DNA of 64,000 nt from positions 882,001 through 946,000 of the forward strand of contig NZ_CP150265.1 of assembly GCF_037976325.1 (NCBI RefSeq). Reading direction: 5' to 3'. The DNA is from Paenibacillus sp. FSL K6-3182. GTDB taxonomy: Bacteria; Bacillota; Bacilli; Paenibacillales; Paenibacillaceae. Made by a program: the position numbers and the translations under genes. This document shows, one piece after another, positions 52,159-61,032 of the stretch (the first letter of the stretch is position 1; each line of letters starts with the position of its first letter). Below the pieces are notes generated by a model. That model was not told the origin of the DNA. It was given only the letters and a program-made list of their open reading frames with translations, and did no database searches.

Positions 52159-52827
52159 ATGAAAAAGCTGAGAGTGCTTCAGCAGTTGACGGATGCCGGC
52201 GTCGTGGCGGTATTGCGTGCAGACTCGCCTGAGGAAGTTGTGGAAATGTCACGCCGTGCAATTAAGGGCGGTATCAAAGCGATTGAAATTACGATGACTG
52301 TGCCATTTGCGCTGCGTGCTATCGAGCAATTATCCAAAGAGTATTCAAGCTCCGTATCACCTGATGCTGACAACTTTGCTATTATCGGCGTCGGCACAGT
52401 ACTAGATCCAGAAACGGCACGCGCTGCTATATTGGCAGGGGCGGAATATGTCGTTTCTCCAGCGCTTAATCCGGATACGATCAAGCTTTGCAATCGCTAT
52501 GCGGTTCCTATTTTACCGGGTACTATGACCATTCACGAAATTCAAACGGCATTGGAGCTGGGCGTTGATATCGTGAAGCTGTTCCCAGGAAATCTATATT
52601 CACCAAGCGTGATTCCTTCTATTAAAGGACCGTTGCCGCAGGCTAACGTTATGCCAACCGGCGGCGTATCGCTCGACAACCTAAAGGACTGGATCAAAGC
52701 GGGCGCGGTTGCGGTCGGTATCGGATCCGATCTAACGAAGGACGCTGTAAAAACGGGCGATTTCTCGCTCATTGAGAAGAAAGCCGCTGCTTATATCGCA
52801 GCTTACCGCGAAGCAAAAGGACTTTAA
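52159..52827 (+). CDS. eda: KDPG/KHG aldolase
   Basis: 222 residues of the class I aldolase TIM barrel. GVVAVLRADSPEE starts the barrel, EITMT carries Glu43, GVGTVLDPE and SPALNP follow, and the Schiff-base Lys140 is in DIVKLFPGN; MPTGGVSLDN is the phosphate loop. It splits 2-keto-3-deoxy-6-phosphogluconate (or 4-hydroxy-2-oxoglutarate) to pyruvate plus glyceraldehyde 3-phosphate (or glyoxylate). It is followed by a terminator; no kdgK or edd lies beside it. Confidence 0.92.
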   Translation: MKKLRVLQQLTDAGVVAVLRADSPEEVVEMSRRAIKGGIKAIEITMTVPFALRAIEQLSKEYSSSVSPDADNFAIIGVGTVLDPETARAAILAGAEYVVSPALNPDTIKLCNRYAVPILPGTMTIHEIQTALELGVDIVKLFPGNLYSPSVIPSIKGPLPQANVMPTGGVSLDNLKDWIKAGAVAVGIGSDLTKDAVKTGDFSLIEKKAAAYIAAYREAKGL

Positions 52828-52833
52828 TCAAAT

Positions 52834-52870
52834 ACCTGACGGAGGCTGCCTCTGTCAGGTTCTTTTTTTT
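52834..52870 (+). terminator. Terminator after the aldolase gene
   Basis: ACCTGAC and GTCAGGT arms with inner GAGG/CCTC pairing precede eight Ts. Confidence 0.88.
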
Positions 52871-52936
52871 GAAATATAAGAAGGGATATCATTTTCTCAT
52901 AGTTACGTGACTAGTTTAGAGGAGGAAATCCAGCCA

Positions 52937-53827
52937 ATGCTGAAACGAGAGCAAATTCGAATTCGTGATCCTTACATACTCGTAAATGAGCAAGAGAAAT
53001 GTTATTACCTATATGGTACAACGGATGAGAATGTATGGTCAGCTCCAGGGACGGGGTTCGATACGTACAAAAGCACCGATCTTGAGAATTGGGATGGGCC
53101 TTATCCAGCCTTCAGGCCAGCGCCAGCTTTTTGGTCGGATCATCATTTTTGGGCGCCTGAAGTGTATGTTTACGATAACAGCTACTATATGTTTGCTTCA
53201 TTTAAGTCAGAGGATAAGCGGCGCGCAACACAGGTTTTAATAGCGGAAAGCCCTCTTGGGCCTTTTGTCCCGCTTACAGATAAGCCCGTCACTCCATTGG
53301 AGTGGGAATGTCTTGACGGTACGCTGCATATCGAAGCGGATGGAACTCCATGGATGGTATTTTGCCAAGAATGGGTGCAGGTGAATGATGGTAAAATGTG
53401 CGCCATTCCATTGACCGCAGATTTAAAGGAAGCGGCTGGAGAGCCGATCACGCTTTTCTCCGCATCGGAAGCAGCTTGGGCCATTCCATTTGGCGATGAT
53501 CATAACAACTATATTACAGACGGCCCTTATCTATATCGTAATCAAGCAGGCGAGCTGCTTATGCTTTGGTCAAGCGGTTCGAAAAATGGCTACGCTATTG
53601 GGATCGCCCGTTCAGCCAGCGGAACGATTGAAGGGCCATGGACGCAGGATGAGGAGACGCTTTTCCCGCAGGATGGTGGACACGGGATGTTATTCCGCTC
53701 ATTGGAAGGACAGCTTATGCTTGCCATGCACGCACCCAACAATGAGCCGGATGAAAGAGCAGTATTTATTGAAATCGAAGAGAAGAACGGTACGCTGCAG
53801 CGAAAAGTAAAAGCGCAGTTCTTATAA
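52937..53827 (+). CDS. GH43-like glycoside hydrolase
   Basis: 296 residues, five-bladed propeller. The N-terminal IRDPYILVNEQEKCYYLYGT gives the catalytic Asp, FWAPEVYVYDNSYYMF is the second blade, DGTLHIEADGTPWMVF follows, and ITDGPYLYRNQAGELLMLWSS stands where most GH43 enzymes have EGP; here the acid Glu is replaced by Asp, which is common in some subfamilies but worth checking. GHGMLFRSLEGQL ends the fold. No signal peptide, so it would act on imported oligosaccharides such as arabino- or xylo-oligomers. Start 52937 is preferred after GAGGAGG; GTG 52907 lacks one. Confidence 0.87.
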   Translation: MLKREQIRIRDPYILVNEQEKCYYLYGTTDENVWSAPGTGFDTYKSTDLENWDGPYPAFRPAPAFWSDHHFWAPEVYVYDNSYYMFASFKSEDKRRATQVLIAESPLGPFVPLTDKPVTPLEWECLDGTLHIEADGTPWMVFCQEWVQVNDGKMCAIPLTADLKEAAGEPITLFSASEAAWAIPFGDDHNNYITDGPYLYRNQAGELLMLWSSGSKNGYAIGIARSASGTIEGPWTQDEETLFPQDGGHGMLFRSLEGQLMLAMHAPNNEPDERAVFIEIEEKNGTLQRKVKAQFL

Positions 53828-53928
53828 CCGATTTGGGAGCTTTGCTTGATTCTGATCAGGAATAGCGTTATAACAGAAACAGGGTCAAAAAAGAGAAAAC
53901 ACAATTGATTAAAGGAGTCGTTCAATTA

Positions 53929-55314
53929 ATGGATTATCGTATTGAGAAGGACACAATGGGCGAGATTCAGGTTCCTGCGGATAAGCTATGGGGCGCACAA
54001 ACGCAACGCAGCTTGCAAAACTTCAAAATTAGCGGTGAGCGCATGCCGATCGAAGTGGTGTATGCGATGGCTTATATTAAAAAAGCAGCCGCGCAAGCCA
54101 ATGAGAAGCTTGGCGTTTTGGATGCAGCAAAGTCAGCGATTATTGGTGAAGCGGTAGACGAAATCGTTTCAGGCAAATGGGATGAGCATTTTCCATTAGT
54201 CGTATGGCAAACAGGCAGCGGCACGCAAACGAACATGAACGTAAATGAGGTTATTGCTAACCGTGCGAATAACTTGCTTGCAGAACGCGGAAGCGAAGTG
54301 CGCATCCACCCGAATGATGACGTAAACCGCTCACAAAGCTCGAATGATACATTCCCTGCAGCGATGCATATTGCTGGCGTAATTGCGCTCGAGGATCGCT
54401 TGCTTCCATCTCTTGATCTACTGAATGGCACGCTTCGTGCGAAAGCGGAGAAGTTTAACGATATTGTGAAAATCGGGCGTACTCATCTTCAAGATGCTAC
54501 ACCAATTACGCTTGGTCAAGAAATCAGCGGCTGGTACTCCATGCTGGACAGAACGCGCGCCATGTTAGTTCAAAGCGTAGAAACGATGCGCGATCTAGCG
54601 CTTGGCGGTACGGCAGTTGGTACGGGCCTTAACGCTCACCCTGACTTTGCAGTTGCAGTAGCGCAAGAAGTAACGGCGCTTACGGGCAAAACATTTGTAA
54701 CGGCGGAGAACAAATTCCACTCGCTTACAAGCCACGACCAAATCGTATACACGCATGGTGCCGTAAAAGCGCTGGCGGCTGATTTGATGAAAATTGCAAA
54801 CGATGTAAGATGGCTGGCAAGCGGTCCTCGCTGCGGCATCGGTGAAATTTCGATTCCAGAGAACGAGCCGGGCAGCTCGATTATGCCAGGTAAAGTTAAT
54901 CCAACGCAAAGTGAAGCTTTGACGATGGCAGTATGCCAAGTGATTGGCAATGATACGGCTATTTCGATGGCAGCAAGCCAAGGAAACTTCGAGCTAAACG
55001 TATTCAAACCAGTTATCATTTATAACTTCCTGCAATCAGTAGCCCTTCTTGCTGATGGCATGGTTTCATTCAACGACAACTGTGCGGTTGGCATTGAGCC
55101 AAACGAAGCAGTAATCAAACGTAATCTGGATCAGTCGCTGATGCTGGTCACAGCGCTTAATCCGCATATCGGCTACGAGAATGCGGCTGCCATTGCCAAA
55201 AACGCACACAAAAAAGGACTAACATTGAAGGAGTCGGCTATCGCGAGCGGCTTGCTTACTTCAGAGCAATTCGATGAATTTGTTCGTCCCGAAAACATGA
55301 TCGGAAAGCGTTAA
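53929..55314 (+). CDS. fumC: Class II fumarate hydratase
   Basis: 461 residues, the usual length. The N-terminal [62 protein letters not shown] and the signature [16 protein letters not shown] are all present, as is the substrate-site HD in [12 protein letters not shown]. It is the TCA-cycle enzyme that hydrates fumarate to malate. The start follows AAAGGAG, with a slightly long spacing of about 13 bases. It is monocistronic and ends at a terminator. Confidence 0.97.
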   Translation: MDYRIEKDTMGEIQVPADKLWGAQTQRSLQNFKISGERMPIEVVYAMAYIKKAAAQANEKLGVLDAAKSAIIGEAVDEIVSGKWDEHFPLVVWQTGSGTQTNMNVNEVIANRANNLLAERGSEVRIHPNDDVNRSQSSNDTFPAAMHIAGVIALEDRLLPSLDLLNGTLRAKAEKFNDIVKIGRTHLQDATPITLGQEISGWYSMLDRTRAMLVQSVETMRDLALGGTAVGTGLNAHPDFAVAVAQEVTALTGKTFVTAENKFHSLTSHDQIVYTHGAVKALAADLMKIANDVRWLASGPRCGIGEISIPENEPGSSIMPGKVNPTQSEALTMAVCQVIGNDTAISMAASQGNFELNVFKPVIIYNFLQSVALLADGMVSFNDNCAVGIEPNEAVIKRNLDQSLMLVTALNPHIGYENAAAIAKNAHKKGLTLKESAIASGLLTSEQFDEFVRPENMIGKR

Positions 55315-55333
55315 TAAATAGCTAAATAAGAAA

Positions 55334-55375
55334 GGATCAGCTCTTGTCTCATGGGACAAGGTGCTGATTCTTTTT
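55334..55375 (+). terminator. Terminator after fumC
   Basis: ATCAGC and GCTGAT arms with inner TTGTC/GACAA pairing precede TTTTT. Confidence 0.85.
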
Positions 55376-55422
55376 GCTGTACAGAGGTTCATGTTATGAT
55401 ATGGGCTTTTTATGGTATGATA

Positions 55423-55431
55423 CGAGGGGCT
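55423..55431 (+). promoter_or_regulatory. Extended -10 promoter candidate before the ABC-F gene
   Basis: TGGTATGAT is a TGn-extended -10, 41 bases before the ATG at 55473. No matching -35 is evident. Confidence 0.45.
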
Positions 55432-55472
55432 GCAATCGCAGCAATACTATTCCAAAAAAGTAGGTTTGTCTC

Positions 55473-57422
55473 ATGCATTTATTGTCTGTAGAACATATAA
55501 CGAAGAGCTATGGCGAGAAGCTATTGTTCGAAAATGTAACATTTGGCGTAGAGGATGGCGACAAAGTCGGCATCATTGGTGTGAACGGCACGGGAAAGTC
55601 CACCTTTCTTAAGGTGATTGCGGGCCTAGAACAAGCTGACTCAGGCACAGTGTCGATCGGCAACCGGGTAACGGTTAGAATGCTGGCGCAGGATCCGGTA
55701 TTTGCTCCGAACGAAACGACGCTGGAGCATGTGCTTGGCGGAGATTCTCCTCAGCTAAGAGCTGTGCAGGCTTATGCTGCGGCAATGGAAGCGATTGAGC
55801 TTAATCCAAGCGATGTAGCGCTGCAAGATAAGCTGATTAAGGCAAATCAGCTTATGGATGAATTTGATGCATGGCAGCTAGAGAGCGATGCGAAGATGGC
55901 GCTGTCAAAGCTTGGCATTAATGATTTTGAAGCGAAGGTAGAGACGTTGTCCGGCGGCCAGCGCAAGCGTGTCGCTATGGCTGCTGCATTATTGCTTCCT
56001 TCCGATGTGCTCATTCTGGATGAGCCTACGAACCATATCGATAATGATTCCGTAGCTTGGCTCGAAGGCATGCTGCAAAAACGCAGAGGCGCATTGCTCA
56101 TGATTACGCATGATCGGTATTTCCTTGATCGTGTCAGTAACCGCGTCATTGAGCTCGATAAAGGCCAAGCCCATTTCTATCAAGCAAACTACAGTCGTTT
56201 CCTTGAGCTGAAGCTGGACCGCGAGGAGCGGGAAGCTTCAACGGAATCGAAGCGTCAAAATTTGCTGCGCAATGAACTCGCGTGGATCAGACGAGGGGCA
56301 AAAGCAAGATCAACGAAGCAAAAGGCGCGTATTGATCGCTTTGAGGCGCTTAAGGCAGATGCACCGAAGCAAGCTGGCGGGAAGATGGACGTATCCGTAG
56401 CTTCGACTAGGCTGGGCCGGAAAATCCTTGAAATGGAAAATGTGAAAAAAAGCTTTGGTGATCGGACGCTTATTCGCGATTTTAGCTATATTGCCGTTCC
56501 AGAGGACCGAGTAGGCATCGTCGGACGCAACGGAAGCGGGAAATCAACGCTAATGAAGCTGATTACAGGGCAATTAACGCCAGACGAAGGAACCGTGGAC
56601 CTTGGTACAACAGTCAAGCTGGGCTGGTTCTCGCAAGAGCATGAAGAGATGGATCAGTCTTTGCGAGTGATCGAATATATCCGCGAGGGCGCTGAGCAAG
56701 TAAAGACGGCTGATGGCTCGACCATATCGGCGGGACAAATGCTGGAGCGTTTCCTATTCTCCCCTACGATGCAGTGGACACCGATTTCGAAGCTGTCCGG
56801 CGGCGAGAAGCGCCGCTTGCAGCTATTGCGCGTGTTAATGAATGCGCCGAATGTGCTGCTGCTCGATGAGCCGACGAATGACTTGGATATTTCCACACTT
56901 ACAGTGCTGGAGGATTATCTTGACGATTTCCCAGGCGTGGTGTTCGTTGTCTCTCATGATCGTTATTTCCTTGATCGGACAGTAGACAAGATTATCGCGT
57001 TCGAGGGCAATGGCGTTATTGCACATCACACTGGCAACTATTCAGATTACCAAGCGTTTGTTGAGAAATACGGCGCTGGAACTACTCCATCAGCGGTTGC
57101 AGCCGATACCGCCGTTGCAAAAGCGGCTTCGAGCGCAGAGGTGAAGAGTTCAGAAGCGGCTGTGAAACCCGCGCTTAAGGGACGTACACTCAAAATGTCC
57201 TACAAGGATCAAAAGGACTTTGAACAAATCGATGGCTGGATTGAGGCTGCGGAAACCGAGATCAGCGAAATCGCCTCACGCATGGAAGCTGCAAGCAGCG
57301 ATTCTGCTCGTCTCCTTGAGCTGGCAGCAGAGCAGCAGCAGCTGGAAGAAAAGCTGGAGAAGCTAATGGACCGCTGGGCAGAACTGAATGAATTGGCTGA
57401 GCAAATCTCTGCACAGAAGTAA
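55473..57422 (+). CDS. ABC-F family ATPase, Uup/YfmR type
   Basis: 649 residues, two ATPase domains and no membrane segments. Walker A motifs are GVNGTGKS (about 36) and GRNGSGKS (about 350); signatures are LSGGQRKR and LSGGEKRR; Walker B ends are ILDEPTNH and LLDEPTND. The linker between has ELAWIRRGAKARSTKQKARI, the P-site tRNA interaction motif region. The C terminus (about 570-649) is a coiled coil, as in Uup. Members act on stalled ribosomes or translation, not in transport. Its neighbour, the FAH-fold gene, follows after 45 bases. Confidence 0.93.
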   Translation: MHLLSVEHITKSYGEKLLFENVTFGVEDGDKVGIIGVNGTGKSTFLKVIAGLEQADSGTVSIGNRVTVRMLAQDPVFAPNETTLEHVLGGDSPQLRAVQAYAAAMEAIELNPSDVALQDKLIKANQLMDEFDAWQLESDAKMALSKLGINDFEAKVETLSGGQRKRVAMAAALLLPSDVLILDEPTNHIDNDSVAWLEGMLQKRRGALLMITHDRYFLDRVSNRVIELDKGQAHFYQANYSRFLELKLDREEREASTESKRQNLLRNELAWIRRGAKARSTKQKARIDRFEALKADAPKQAGGKMDVSVASTRLGRKILEMENVKKSFGDRTLIRDFSYIAVPEDRVGIVGRNGSGKSTLMKLITGQLTPDEGTVDLGTTVKLGWFSQEHEEMDQSLRVIEYIREGAEQVKTADGSTISAGQMLERFLFSPTMQWTPISKLSGGEKRRLQLLRVLMNAPNVLLLDEPTNDLDISTLTVLEDYLDDFPGVVFVVSHDRYFLDRTVDKIIAFEGNGVIAHHTGNYSDYQAFVEKYGAGTTPSAVAADTAVAKAASSAEVKSSEAAVKPALKGRTLKMSYKDQKDFEQIDGWIEAAETEISEIASRMEAASSDSARLLELAAEQQQLEEKLEKLMDRWAELNELAEQISAQK

Positions 57423-57467
57423 ACGAAACCGATTTAACCTAGTTGAAATAGAAAGGCGGCATTGTTC

Positions 57468-58100
57468 ATGAGCAGCAATGAGATTCGTAATATTTATTGT
57501 ATCGGTCGAAATTATAAACTTCACGCTTTGGAGCTTGGCAATGAGGTGCCTGATCAGCCGCTCGTGTTTACAAAGCCGTCGCATGCCATTGTTCCAATGG
57601 CAGGCAACACTGTAGATCTTCCCGGTAATGTAGGCGAGGTGCACTTTGAGCTTGAAATCGTACTGCGGATTGGCCGTGCTTATGAGCCGGGCATCGATCC
57701 AGAACAATGCATTGACGGCATGGCGCTTGGTTTGGACTTAACGCTTCGTGACGTTCAGTCCAAGCTGAAGGCTAAGGGACAGCCATGGCTTGCGGCCAAA
57801 GGGTTTAAAAACTCAGCTCCGCTTGGTGAATGGCTTCCTTACCCAGGTGCAGCGGCTCTTGCCGAAAAAGAGTTTGTGCTCTTGCGAAATGGCGAAGAGG
57901 CGCAGCGCGGCAATGCCAGCGATATGTTATTCAGCGTATCGGAGCTGATTCAATTCGTTGGAGAGCATTACGGGCTTGGCGCCGGCGATCTTCTATTCAC
58001 AGGAACGCCAGCAGGGGTGGCTGCTTTGCATGACGGTGACCAGCTGCAAGCATTATGGGCAGGTACAGCTGTAGGCAGCTGCAGCGTAAAGCTTGTATAA
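57468..58100 (+). CDS. Fumarylacetoacetate hydrolase-fold protein
   Basis: 210 residues. IYCIGRNYKLHALELGNEVP, VFTKPSHAIV, VHFELEIVLRIG (E-x-E metal ligands), MALGLDLTLRDVQ, and TGTPAGV at the end are the FAH signature. These enzymes cleave or decarboxylate acylpyruvates, oxaloacetate or related acids with Mg2+. The substrate is not visible. Start 57468 follows AAAGGCGG; TTG 57462 is too close. It may be cotranscribed with the ABC-F gene and ends at a strong terminator. Confidence 0.9.
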   Translation: MSSNEIRNIYCIGRNYKLHALELGNEVPDQPLVFTKPSHAIVPMAGNTVDLPGNVGEVHFELEIVLRIGRAYEPGIDPEQCIDGMALGLDLTLRDVQSKLKAKGQPWLAAKGFKNSAPLGEWLPYPGAAALAEKEFVLLRNGEEAQRGNASDMLFSVSELIQFVGEHYGLGAGDLLFTGTPAGVAALHDGDQLQALWAGTAVGSCSVKLV

Positions 58101-58167
58101 GATCAATTGATTATCATTTCGCAGCAGCGAGTTTGTTTAGCGAACATCCATAGAATTGTATAAAAAG

Positions 58168-58201
58168 ACAGTTCTTCCCTACTTGGAAGAACTGTTTTTT
58201 T
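58168..58201 (+). terminator. Terminator after the FAH-fold gene
   Basis: ACAGTTCTTCC and GGAAGAACTGT arms, loop of about six bases, followed by seven Ts. Confidence 0.92.
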
Positions 58202-58236
58202 ATGCAACAATTTATTTAGGGGAGTGTGAGTGTAAG

Positions 58237-58941
58237 ATGAAAGTCGTATGGATTGAGGATGAGCAGCAGCTGCTTCAGGAATGCGCTGATTATTTGCGGA
58301 AAGAATCGGTGGAGGTTTATGGCGCTTCCTCATTGACCGAAGCGGAGCCGCTCATTAAGCAGATGAATCCGGATTTGCTGCTAGTAGATTGGATGCTGCC
58401 TGGTGGAGCAAGCGGAATAGACATTTGCAAGCGTAATGAAAAAGAGTGGAAGCTGCCCTTCATTATGGTTACAGCCAAGGGTGATGAATTCGATAAGGTG
58501 CTGGCACTGGAGCTTGGTGCGGACGATTATTTGACGAAGCCGTTTGGGCTTCGTGAACTAAGTGCGAGAATTAAAGCGGTTATGCGCAGAGCAAGCAAGC
58601 ATGGGGAACCATCCCTTCCTGCGCCTGACGAATCGATTATTTATAGAGGCCCGCTCATGCTCGATCAGCAGCGCTTCACAGCTGTGCTCAATGAGCACAG
58701 ACTTGACTTGACCCGTACTGAATTTTTGCTGCTTTGGAAGCTCGCGGCAAATCCAGGCAGAGTGTTTACACGAACACATTTGATGGATGAGGCGCTTGGC
58801 GACGGTTTTCTCGGTTATGAGCGAACGCTCGATTCACATATTCGCAATTTGAGGCGCAAGCTGGAGGGCGGCGATGAGAAGCGTGAGCTCATTCAAACCG
58901 TGTATGGAGTTGGCTATCGCTTTACGGAGGAAGTACTGTGA
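58237..58941 (+). CDS. OmpR-family response regulator
   Basis: 234 residues. Receiver: WIEDEQQ, phospho-Asp in LLVDWMLPGGASG, VTAKGDEFD and KPFGLRELS. Winged helix: DLTRTEFLLLWKLAAN, TRTHLMDEALGD and DSHIRNLRRKLE. ATG 58237 is taken because the frame upstream of it encodes the terminator hairpin. Four-base overlap with the kinase gene. It heads a four-gene module with a kinase, an ABC ATPase and a permease, like antimicrobial-peptide or lipid-stress systems. Confidence 0.93.
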   Translation: MKVVWIEDEQQLLQECADYLRKESVEVYGASSLTEAEPLIKQMNPDLLLVDWMLPGGASGIDICKRNEKEWKLPFIMVTAKGDEFDKVLALELGADDYLTKPFGLRELSARIKAVMRRASKHGEPSLPAPDESIIYRGPLMLDQQRFTAVLNEHRLDLTRTEFLLLWKLAANPGRVFTRTHLMDEALGDGFLGYERTLDSHIRNLRRKLEGGDEKRELIQTVYGVGYRFTEEVL

Positions 58942-60248
58942 AGAGCTATAGCAGTACAAGCATGCATCGTGAGAAACTTAGATTAGTTTACATATGTATG
59001 ATTGCTGTCGTTGTTGCATTTATTTGTACCTTATGGATGATGAACAGTATCGATCGGACAGAGCTTAAGAAGATGCAGCTGTTTTGGAATGGATACGCCA
59101 AGCTTTTTTATGAGTCGACGGGAAGCTGGATCGGGCTTGAGGATCGGCTGCAGCATGATCGTTACATGATTTCCGGACACAAGTCGCTGTCCATTATCGT
59201 TTATGACAAAGATGCCATAACCGAGATAGCCACGCTGGCCATTAAGCAAAATACGGATAAAGACGCGCGGAAAATAGCCGTACTCTCAAATGGCTCGATT
59301 GTCGGGTATACGCAGGTATCGACTAGAGCTCAGAAACTTATAAGTATGAGAATGGTATTGCCGCCGCTGTTGCTCGCTATGTTGATATACAGCATTGGAT
59401 TATGGGTTATTCAACGCTCGCACAATGTTTCAAAACAAACGGAGCGGCGAATAGCGGCGTTAATTTGGGAACGAGCCTCTTTATCAGCAAATAATCGTAT
59501 ACACGGGGACAAGCATCTCACGGATGCGCTCGATCAAATAGATGGGCTTGTGCGGCGCGTAGAACGACTAGAAACGGTTAGGCGAACGATGGTAGCTGAC
59601 ATTGCTCATGAGCTTCGAACGCCGATTGCAGTCATGCGGACGCAGCTGGATCATGCCATTCAGGAGGGATTGCCGCTGCCATTAGCGCGTACTGTATCGC
59701 TTCATGATGAGACGCTGCGTCTCACTAAGCTGGTTCGAGATTTACAGGAGCTTTCGCTAGCGGAATCTGGCCATTTGTCCTTAAGCAAAAGCTGGTTTTC
59801 ACTTACCGCGCTAGCTGCGGCGGTTGCTGAGACGCTTGTCGTACAATCGGATGAACATACGATACAGGCAACGGTACAGATGGAGCATGATATTCGTATT
59901 TATGCGGATGAAGCAAGGATCAGGCAAATTATTATTAATTTGATTGGGAATGCGCTGCAGCATGCACGCCATGAGCTGCGAATCGAGCTTAGCTTAGAAG
60001 CTGGATATGCGGAATTGACGATTCTCGATGATGGTTTGGGAATTGAAGAGGAGGAGCTTGCTTTTGTTTTTGACCGCTTTTATAGAGGAGCTGGACAAGC
60101 TAGAGCAAGCAAACGCGGCTCAGGGCTGGGCCTTGGGCTCGCCATAGCGAAGCAATTCGCGCATGCCCACAGCGGAACGCTTGATGTGTCGAGCAGCTAT
60201 GGCAAAGGAGCTGCGTTTACGTTAAGCCTCCCCATCATCAAAGACTAG
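58938..60248 (+). CDS. Sensor histidine kinase
   Basis: 436 residues. Membrane helices at about 13-33 and 136-157 enclose a small extracellular domain of about 100 residues. The acceptor His is 224 in ADIAHELRTPIAV, N box IINLIGNALQHA, G1 ILDDGLGIEEEEL, and G2 GSGLGLGLAIAKQF. Start is a GTG at 58938 overlapping the response regulator stop (GTGA), so the two are coupled. Unlike the Bce-type kinase in this window it has an extracellular sensor of its own. Confidence 0.92.
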   Translation: MKSYSSTSMHREKLRLVYICMIAVVVAFICTLWMMNSIDRTELKKMQLFWNGYAKLFYESTGSWIGLEDRLQHDRYMISGHKSLSIIVYDKDAITEIATLAIKQNTDKDARKIAVLSNGSIVGYTQVSTRAQKLISMRMVLPPLLLAMLIYSIGLWVIQRSHNVSKQTERRIAALIWERASLSANNRIHGDKHLTDALDQIDGLVRRVERLETVRRTMVADIAHELRTPIAVMRTQLDHAIQEGLPLPLARTVSLHDETLRLTKLVRDLQELSLAESGHLSLSKSWFSLTALAAAVAETLVVQSDEHTIQATVQMEHDIRIYADEARIRQIIINLIGNALQHARHELRIELSLEAGYAELTILDDGLGIEEEELAFVFDRFYRGAGQARASKRGSGLGLGLAIAKQFAHAHSGTLDVSSSYGKGAAFTLSLPIIKD

Positions 60249-60345
60249 CCATCTGCACAAGTTCTGCATATTTGCTCCATTAAGAATGCATATCGATTTG
60301 ATAAAGTGATAGCATTCAATGGAACAAGGGGTGAGGATTGAAGAG

Positions 60346-61032
60346 ATGATAAAGATAAAGGAATTATGTAAGACGTATGGCAAGGGAGAAGCAGCGGTCA
60401 GAGCGCTGCGGGACGTATCTTTTACAATTACTAAAGGAGAAATGGTATCCATTACGGGCGCCTCCGGTTGCGGCAAATCAACGCTGCTGCATATTATGGC
60501 TGGCATCGAGTCCAGCGATAAAGGCGAAGTATGGATTGGAGACGCGCCCATTCATTCATGGGAAGACGAAAAGATTGCTAAGCTGCGGCTTGCGAAAATG
60601 GGGTTCGTGTTTCAATCCTATCATCTCATCCCGGTGCTGAATGCTTGGGAGAATACGGCGCTGCCGCTCATTGCCGCAGGCAGTGATGCCAATAAGGCCA
60701 AAGCGAGAGCGCTTGAAGCGCTCAAAGAGGTTGGGCTGTCTGATAAAGCTAATCAATATCCTAATCAACTATCGGGCGGTCAAAATCAACGAGTTGCTAT
60801 CGCTAGAGCTATTGTAGGGAGACCCGATATCATTTGGGCAGATGAGCCTACAGGCGCGCTTGATACGGAAACGGCGGATCAAATCATTGGCATGCTGGAG
60901 ATGCTCAATCGCCATTACAACACAACGATCGTTATTGTGACGCATGATCAACAAGTAGCTGACCGAACATCACGCACCATTCGATTGCAAAACGGACGTG
61001 TTATTCATGATGGGGGCGTTTCGTCATGCTAA
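60346..61032 (+). CDS. MacB/LolD-type ABC transporter ATP-binding protein
   Basis: 228 residues. Walker A GASGCGKST, Q-loop FVFQSYHLIPVLNAWEN, signature LSGGQNQRVAIARAI, Walker [16 protein letters not shown]-loop VTHD. Start 60346 (MIKIKELCKTYG) follows GGTGAGG by nine bases; earlier ATG 60319 is not preceded by one. The next gene, the permease, overlaps it by seven bases. Together they form a type VII (mechanotransmission-like) exporter. Confidence 0.93.
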   Translation: MIKIKELCKTYGKGEAAVRALRDVSFTITKGEMVSITGASGCGKSTLLHIMAGIESSDKGEVWIGDAPIHSWEDEKIAKLRLAKMGFVFQSYHLIPVLNAWENTALPLIAAGSDANKAKARALEALKEVGLSDKANQYPNQLSGGQNQRVAIARAIVGRPDIIWADEPTGALDTETADQIIGMLEMLNRHYNTTIVIVTHDQQVADRTSRTIRLQNGRVIHDGGVSSC

